Positions 59,832 through 64,000 of a stretch of DNA of 64,000 nucleotides are shown here, piece after piece. Source of the stretch: an uncultured Bacilli bacterium (GTDB taxonomy: Bacteria; Bacillota_I; Bacilli_A; RFN20; CAG-826). The DNA lies in assembly GCA_934168325.1 (NCBI GenBank), contig CAKPNG010000002.1:1-64000 (forward strand), in the 5' to 3' direction. How positions within the stretch are numbered: position 1 is the stretch's first letter; each line of letters begins with the position of its first letter. Below the pieces are notes generated by a model, which worked only from the letters and a program-made list of their open reading frames with translations, searched no databases and was not told where the DNA came from. The position numbers and the translations under genes were made by a program.

Positions 59832-59860
59832 TTTAGGTTTTTATTATTATTTTATATAAT

Positions 59861-59884
59861 AAAAAAGATCCAAAGATCCTTTTT
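59861..59884 (-). terminator. Terminator of the ABC-2 transporter operon
   Basis: AAAAAGGATC and GATCTTTTTT (minus strand) with a four-base loop, a run of T and one mismatch; 22 bases after the permease stop. Confidence 0.8.
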
Positions 59885-59906
59885 AATAATTAAAATTAAT
59901 TAAATA

Positions 59907-62294
59907 TTATAGAGGTAAATCTTTCTTATTAAAGTAAGTTATACCAACATTATAAGTAACTGCAGTAATTGCAACTAATCCTAATAATTTAATCCAATAA
60001 ATAGCATCTCCATTCATTGCTGCTAATCCATCATATAAATTATCAATAGTGAAATAATTAAATATATTCATCGAATCAATTCTAATTGCTCCAGGCATTG
60101 CTTTACTACCAAATAAACCTAATATAGAGCAAATAAAGAAGAATATATTAATACCGCCACCAACACCAATTGCAAATCTAGTTTTATTAAATATACAGCT
60201 TGATAAGAAACAAATTCCACTCATTGCAATAATTACCATTACTGAACCTAATGTAAATTCAATAATATCAGATAATAATAACGATTCTAAGAAGTCAGTT
60301 CCACCGATTGCAATACCTACTTCTCTAGATAAAATAGCACCAAGTAATAATACAATTCCTGAAGCTACTTCACTAACTATTAAATATACAGCTTGAGTAA
60401 AGACAAATGTATTACGTTTAGTAGGTGTAGCTAAAGTAAATGCTAAAGATCCGGTTTCAACTTTTTCAGCAACTAATCCATTAGCTAATATAATTGTATA
60501 AACTAAAGGCATTAATAAACAAGCCATACCAAATGCAACAACACCAACCATAAATCCATAAGTATTCATACTACCTAATTCAGTTAATGTATCAGTTAAA
60601 GCAGGTGGTAATGAACCAGTAACAGTTTTACTAGCTAAAGTCATACTTATTAACATTGTTTCAGTAGCATCATATCCTTTTATACTATATTCTTTATACA
60701 TCTCTTGATAACTACTTAATCCACTAACAGCATAGACCTTTAATAAGTTTACGATTGACTCACTAGACATACCTAAGAAGTCACTTGGAATATCTTCAAT
60801 ATTTGTAATTAAAGTGTTATTAGCAGAGTTATAGGTATCAATTAAGGTCCTTTTACCTTGCTCAATAACCATTTCTATTGACTTTTCACTAATAGCACTA
60901 TCAATTATATTTTTACCATCAAAATAAGCATTTTTATTATCAGAATCTCTATTAATAAATTCATTCATAAATGAAGTTAAATAAGTTTTAGATAAAGTAA
61001 TTGATGTTTGAGCTTCTTTTTTAGCTTGATCAATTTCTTTTTGAGTATATTCTTTACCAGTAATAATTGCTTTATTTTTCTTTTCAAGCATATTAGAAGC
61101 ATTACCCATTGTTCCACTTACTTTAATAAAATGTTCTGGATCATATTTATTAGTTTCTACTTCTCTATAAATAATATTTCCATTACTATCAACAGTTCCA
61201 GTTGATTCCTTTATTAAAGGAAGACCTCTAACACTAGTGATATATTCAACTTTATAAGTAGGTAAATAATTTAAATAAGCAAAATCTTCTAGTGTATTTA
61301 CTACTACATCAATAATAGATGCTGATACACTTTGATCATAATATTTATCTACATTACCAACAAAAGATTCTTTTCTTTCTTCATATCTATTCTTTAAATC
61401 ATTAATTAAATATGTAGTTTGTTCTTTTAAACTTTCATCAGTAACTAAAGGAATAATTTCAAAAGTCAATTCAGTAGCAGTTTGTCTAGCAATTAATGTT
61501 TTCTTATTAGTATCTGTAATTCCTGAAACTTTTTTATCATAATCATTAATAGAATTAATTACTAAATCTTTAATTTTATTAGCTAATTCATCACTTAATG
61601 AATATTGATTTTGAACACTATTAACAAGATATTTACCAATCGCATTAATAAGTCTAGTTTTTGTAGTAGCTGTTGAATCATTCATTGTTGCATAATATTC
61701 ATCTATATAATAAGGAACAATTGCTTTTGCTAATTGTTTTTCTTCTTCAGTCATTGAAGAAAAATTCTTTAAATAAACATCTACTAAAGAAACAGTGTTA
61801 TTTTTAGCGTTTTCATGATTTTTATCAACATCATACAAACGTTTATATGTAGTTTCAACATATTTTAAAGTTGATAATGTATTTTGATTATTAACTTGTT
61901 CATACATTGTTGATAAAGAATTAATAAGCATTTTTTGACTTGATGTTAATGTTTCATAAGTTTGTCCAGCTTCTTTAAAACTTGAATATAAACCGATTAC
62001 ACCAGTTTTAACTGTTTCTTCTGTATCAGCATTTTGAAACATACTAGTCATAGCTTTTTTAGTTTCATTAATATTTAAACTAGATAAAATCATAACAACT
62101 ATGATGATTAAAATAGCATTACCTAAAGAGACTATTGACCATGATCCCCAATAACTTTTTACATTTTCTTTAAATAAAGCAAATGAGAATAAGCCCTTCT
62201 TTTTATGCTTATTTGTTGTTTCTATACTGTCAATATTTGAAGGAAATTCTACATTTTCAGTTGAGTTCTGCAAGGTTTTTTCTTTTTTTCTCAT
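59907..62294 (-). CDS. ABC-2 type transporter permease with large extracytoplasmic domain
   Basis: 795 residues from ATG 62294, eight bases after AGGAGG; an open frame from 62324 would overlap the ATPase gene. One transmembrane helix at about 50-72 is followed by a hydrophilic region of about 470 residues rich in Asn, Lys and Thr, then about six transmembrane helices at the C-terminus (VGVVAFGMACLLMPLVYTIILANGLVAEKVETGSLAFTLATPTKRNTF is the ABC-2 core). Probably exports or resists a compound, with the two ATPases encoded upstream. Substrate unknown. Confidence 0.85.
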   Translation of the reverse strand: MRKKEKTLQNSTENVEFPSNIDSIETTNKHKKKGLFSFALFKENVKSYWGSWSIVSLGNAILIIIVVMILSSLNINETKKAMTSMFQNADTEETVKTGVIGLYSSFKEAGQTYETLTSSQKMLINSLSTMYEQVNNQNTLSTLKYVETTYKRLYDVDKNHENAKNNTVSLVDVYLKNFSSMTEEEKQLAKAIVPYYIDEYYATMNDSTATTKTRLINAIGKYLVNSVQNQYSLSDELANKIKDLVINSINDYDKKVSGITDTNKKTLIARQTATELTFEIIPLVTDESLKEQTTYLINDLKNRYEERKESFVGNVDKYYDQSVSASIIDVVVNTLEDFAYLNYLPTYKVEYITSVRGLPLIKESTGTVDSNGNIIYREVETNKYDPEHFIKVSGTMGNASNMLEKKNKAIITGKEYTQKEIDQAKKEAQTSITLSKTYLTSFMNEFINRDSDNKNAYFDGKNIIDSAISEKSIEMVIEQGKRTLIDTYNSANNTLITNIEDIPSDFLGMSSESIVNLLKVYAVSGLSSYQEMYKEYSIKGYDATETMLISMTLASKTVTGSLPPALTDTLTELGSMNTYGFMVGVVAFGMACLLMPLVYTIILANGLVAEKVETGSLAFTLATPTKRNTFVFTQAVYLIVSEVASGIVLLLGAILSREVGIAIGGTDFLESLLLSDIIEFTLGSVMVIIAMSGICFLSSCIFNKTRFAIGVGGGINIFFFICSILGLFGSKAMPGAIRIDSMNIFNYFTIDNLYDGLAAMNGDAIYWIKLLGLVAITAVTYNVGITYFNKKDLPL

Positions 62295-62295
62295 A

Positions 62296-63198
62296 TTAAT
62301 TGCCTCCTTTTCTTCTTTCATCAAAGTACTTAGCTAAGTCATATTTTAATTGACTTATAAATCTTAAATCATAATTTGTAAGAGTTTGAAGTAATTCAGC
62401 TATTTCTTCTTTTTTAACTCTAACAGTTGCTTGATTATAAATATCTTGAAGTCTAATAATATCTTTTCGACCTTCAATAAATTTTAGATATTCTTCTTTT
62501 TTATTGAATTCAATTTTATAATCTCTAAAGTCTATATTTTTAATAGCATCTAATTCAGCAACGTCAAGAATTTTACCATTAGATATTAAAATTACTTTAT
62601 CACATACTTTTTCTAATTCTTCAATACTATTACTAGACATGAAGATTGTTGTTCCTTTTTGTTTTTCTTCTAAAATAATATTTAAAAGTTCATCTCTCAT
62701 TAAAGGATCTAGACCAGTAGTCGGTTCATCTAATAAAACTAGAAGTGGTTTCTTCATTAAAGCAGTAACAATAGCTGTTTTTTGCTTCATACCTTTAGAC
62801 ATTCTTTTAGGATAGGCTCTAATATCAAGTTGAAGTCTTTTAATTAAACTATCTGCATAAGTAAAATCAGTTACTCCACACATTTTTGCATAACTATTTA
62901 AGAATATAATTCCACTTTTGACATCTGGATAATTAATTTCACCAGGAACATAACCAACATAATTTTTAACATCAGCTGCATCTTTATAAGCATCTAAACC
63001 ATAAATTGTAATCTTTCCGCTATCAGGTTTAATAAAGCCCATAAATTGTCTCATTAAAGTTGTTTTACCGGCACCATTTTCTCCGACAATACCAACAGCT
63101 TCTCCATCTTTAATATTAAAAGATATATTAAAATTACCACGACCTTGGCCATAGTCTTTAGTTATATTATCAACAATTACTACATCTTTCTTTTCCAT
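62296..63198 (-). CDS. ABC transporter ATP-binding protein
   Basis: About 300 residues from ATG 63198 (GGAGT upstream; frame open to 63216). Walker A GENGAGKTT, signature MSKGMKQKTAIVTAL, Walker B LLVLLDEPTTGLD, and a C-terminal regulatory tail. CcmA/DrrA-type export ATPase. The permease start lies two bases after its stop. Paired with a second ATPase upstream, suggesting a heterodimer on one permease. Confidence 0.92.
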   Translation of the reverse strand: MEKKDVVIVDNITKDYGQGRGNFNISFNIKDGEAVGIVGENGAGKTTLMRQFMGFIKPDSGKITIYGLDAYKDAADVKNYVGYVPGEINYPDVKSGIIFLNSYAKMCGVTDFTYADSLIKRLQLDIRAYPKRMSKGMKQKTAIVTALMKKPLLVLLDEPTTGLDPLMRDELLNIILEEKQKGTTIFMSSNSIEELEKVCDKVILISNGKILDVAELDAIKNIDFRDYKIEFNKKEEYLKFIEGRKDIIRLQDIYNQATVRVKKEEIAELLQTLTNYDLRFISQLKYDLAKYFDERRKGGN

Positions 63199-63199
63199 A

Positions 63200-64000
63200 T
63201 TACTTAACTCCAACATAAGTCTTTTCTTCTTTATAGAAAGACATAAAATAATCTTCTAATGTTTCTTTAATTTCAGTTAAATCAATAACTTCATATTTAG
63301 AAATATCTTTAATAAAACTATTAATTTTAGAATCATCAACGCTAATTACAACTTGATATTTATCTTTATGATGATCAATTATTTTAAAATTTGGATGATC
63401 ATCATGTAAAAATTCATTTAAATCATTTAAATTAATAAAAGTAACGACATAGGTTTTTAAAGTTTTATGTTTTAATTCACTAGATTTAAATAAAGAAACA
63501 ATCTTTCCATCTTTAATAACAGCGATTCTATCACAACTAGCATCAATTTCTTTAAATATATGGCTAGACATTAAAATAGTTTTGCCGCGTTTCTTTTCTT
63601 TTTCTACTAATTGAATAAATACTTCTTGCATTTCAGGATCTAAACCACTACTTGGTTCATCCATAACAATAATATCTGGATCACTCATAAAGCAGCATAC
63701 AACTGCTAATTTTCTTTTCATACCTAAAGACATTTCTTTACATAATAAAGATGTATCTAATTTAAATAAATTAATTAAATAATCTCTAAAAGTATAATCT
63801 ACAACGTTTTTTAAAGTACATTGAATGTCTATAAATTCTTTACCCGTTAAAGCATCAGGCAAAGCGATTTCTCCAGGCAAATAAGAAACACTTCTCATGA
63901 CTTCATCACGATTTTTTAAGGTGTTTTCGCCATTAATCAAGGTTTCACCATGATCTGGTTTAGAAAAGCCCATTAAATGTCTAATAGTTGTTGATTTTCC
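63200..64000 (-). CDS. ABC transporter ATP-binding protein, partial (runs off window)
   Basis: The frame is open to the window end: the last codons read GKSTTIRHL, the tail of Walker A, so the true start lies beyond 64000. Visible: CKEMSLGMKRKLAVVC (signature), PDIIVMDEPSSGLDPEM (Walker B/D-loop) and SSHIFKEID (H-loop). Paralogue of the next gene, from which it is separated by one base. The first regulator or other genes of the operon are outside the window. Confidence 0.92.
   Translation of the reverse strand, partial: GKSTTIRHLMGFSKPDHGETLINGENTLKNRDEVMRSVSYLPGEIALPDALTGKEFIDIQCTLKNVVDYTFRDYLINLFKLDTSLLCKEMSLGMKRKLAVVCCFMSDPDIIVMDEPSSGLDPEMQEVFIQLVEKEKKRGKTILMSSHIFKEIDASCDRIAVIKDGKIVSLFKSSELKHKTLKTYVVTFINLNDLNEFLHDDHPNFKIIDHHKDKYQVVISVDDSKINSFIKDISKYEVIDLTEIKETLEDYFMSFYKEEKTYVGVK

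Noticed and set aside
1..64000. Use of genetic code 4 (TGA = Trp), suggested by AT-richness and an IS1634-type element.
   Set aside because: TGA acts as a stop at hsdM/hsdS and at the HEPN gene, and Trp is consistently TGG in all recognised proteins.
1..64000. tRNA, rRNA and CRISPR arrays.
   Set aside because: No cloverleaf-like tRNA segment, rRNA signature or regularly spaced direct repeats were noticed. A covariance-model scan would be more sensitive.

Overview
The window comes from an AT-rich, low-GC Gram-positive bacterium of the Bacilli/Mycoplasmatota type, probably an uncultured host-associated lineage. Seen directly: TGA is a true stop (for example the hsdM/hsdS ATGA overlap) and Trp is TGG, so the Mycoplasma code 4 is not in use. 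Typical Bacilli markers are present: Spx, RNase J, the ylbF-rsmD-coaD order, a zinc-type S14, a zinc-type adenylate kinase, YitT and a cre box. The exact lineage is inference.

Region 1 (about 1-15000) is an accessory, defence-rich island. The first 6 kb, read on the minus strand, holds a DUF2971 gene, a DUF3800 gene, a conserved hypothetical gene and a cyclophilin-like lipoprotein (both damaged by single-base slips in T/A runs), a PD-(D/E)XK-like nuclease and an overlapping HEPN plus nucleotidyltransferase pair. Next is a complete type I restriction-modification operon (xre-hsdR-hsdM-hsdS). Its specificity gene is followed by an inverted silent hsdS copy, two extra half-cassettes in opposite orientations and a tyrosine recombinase. 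A perfect 315-bp inverted repeat, a 20-bp inverted repeat and a short core at the 5' edge of every cassette show this to be an invertible, phase-variable specificity locus.

Region 2 (15-24.7 kb) is housekeeping: YitT, a membrane-anchored thioredoxin-like protein, coaD-rsmD-ylbF, peptide deformylase, RNase J, Maf, NAD kinase, a CYTH protein, Spx and a HAD phosphatase.

Region 3 (24.7-39.6 kb) is one long minus-strand S10-spc-alpha ribosomal operon from rpsJ to rplQ, with secY, adk, map, infA, rpmJ and rpoA. rpmD is missing. It is led by a near-consensus promoter and a structured leader of about 120 nt. L22 carries an unusual Lys/Ala-rich extension of about 90 residues.

Region 4 (39.8-48.5 kb) is accessory: an AIPR-family gene, two exported proteins whose first cistron has its Shine-Dalgarno in the loop of a perfect hairpin, an unknown lipoprotein, a 1.9-kb IS1634-like element with a 139-bp direct repeat and a probable -1 frameshift signal, and an MgtC-family gene.

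Region 5 (48.5-58.4 kb) looks like carbohydrate or sugar-phosphate metabolism: a Cof-type HAD phosphatase, two tandem class II aldolases, a perfect cre site, a substrate-binding protein, a fused permease and ATPase of the AfuABC/FbpABC type, an RDD protein, a tyrosine phosphatase and an RpiR regulator.

Region 6 (58.4-64 kb) has a DUF4143 ATPase behind a duplicated palindromic motif, and an ABC-2 exporter with two ATPases, one of which runs off the window edge. I saw no tRNA, rRNA or CRISPR array.
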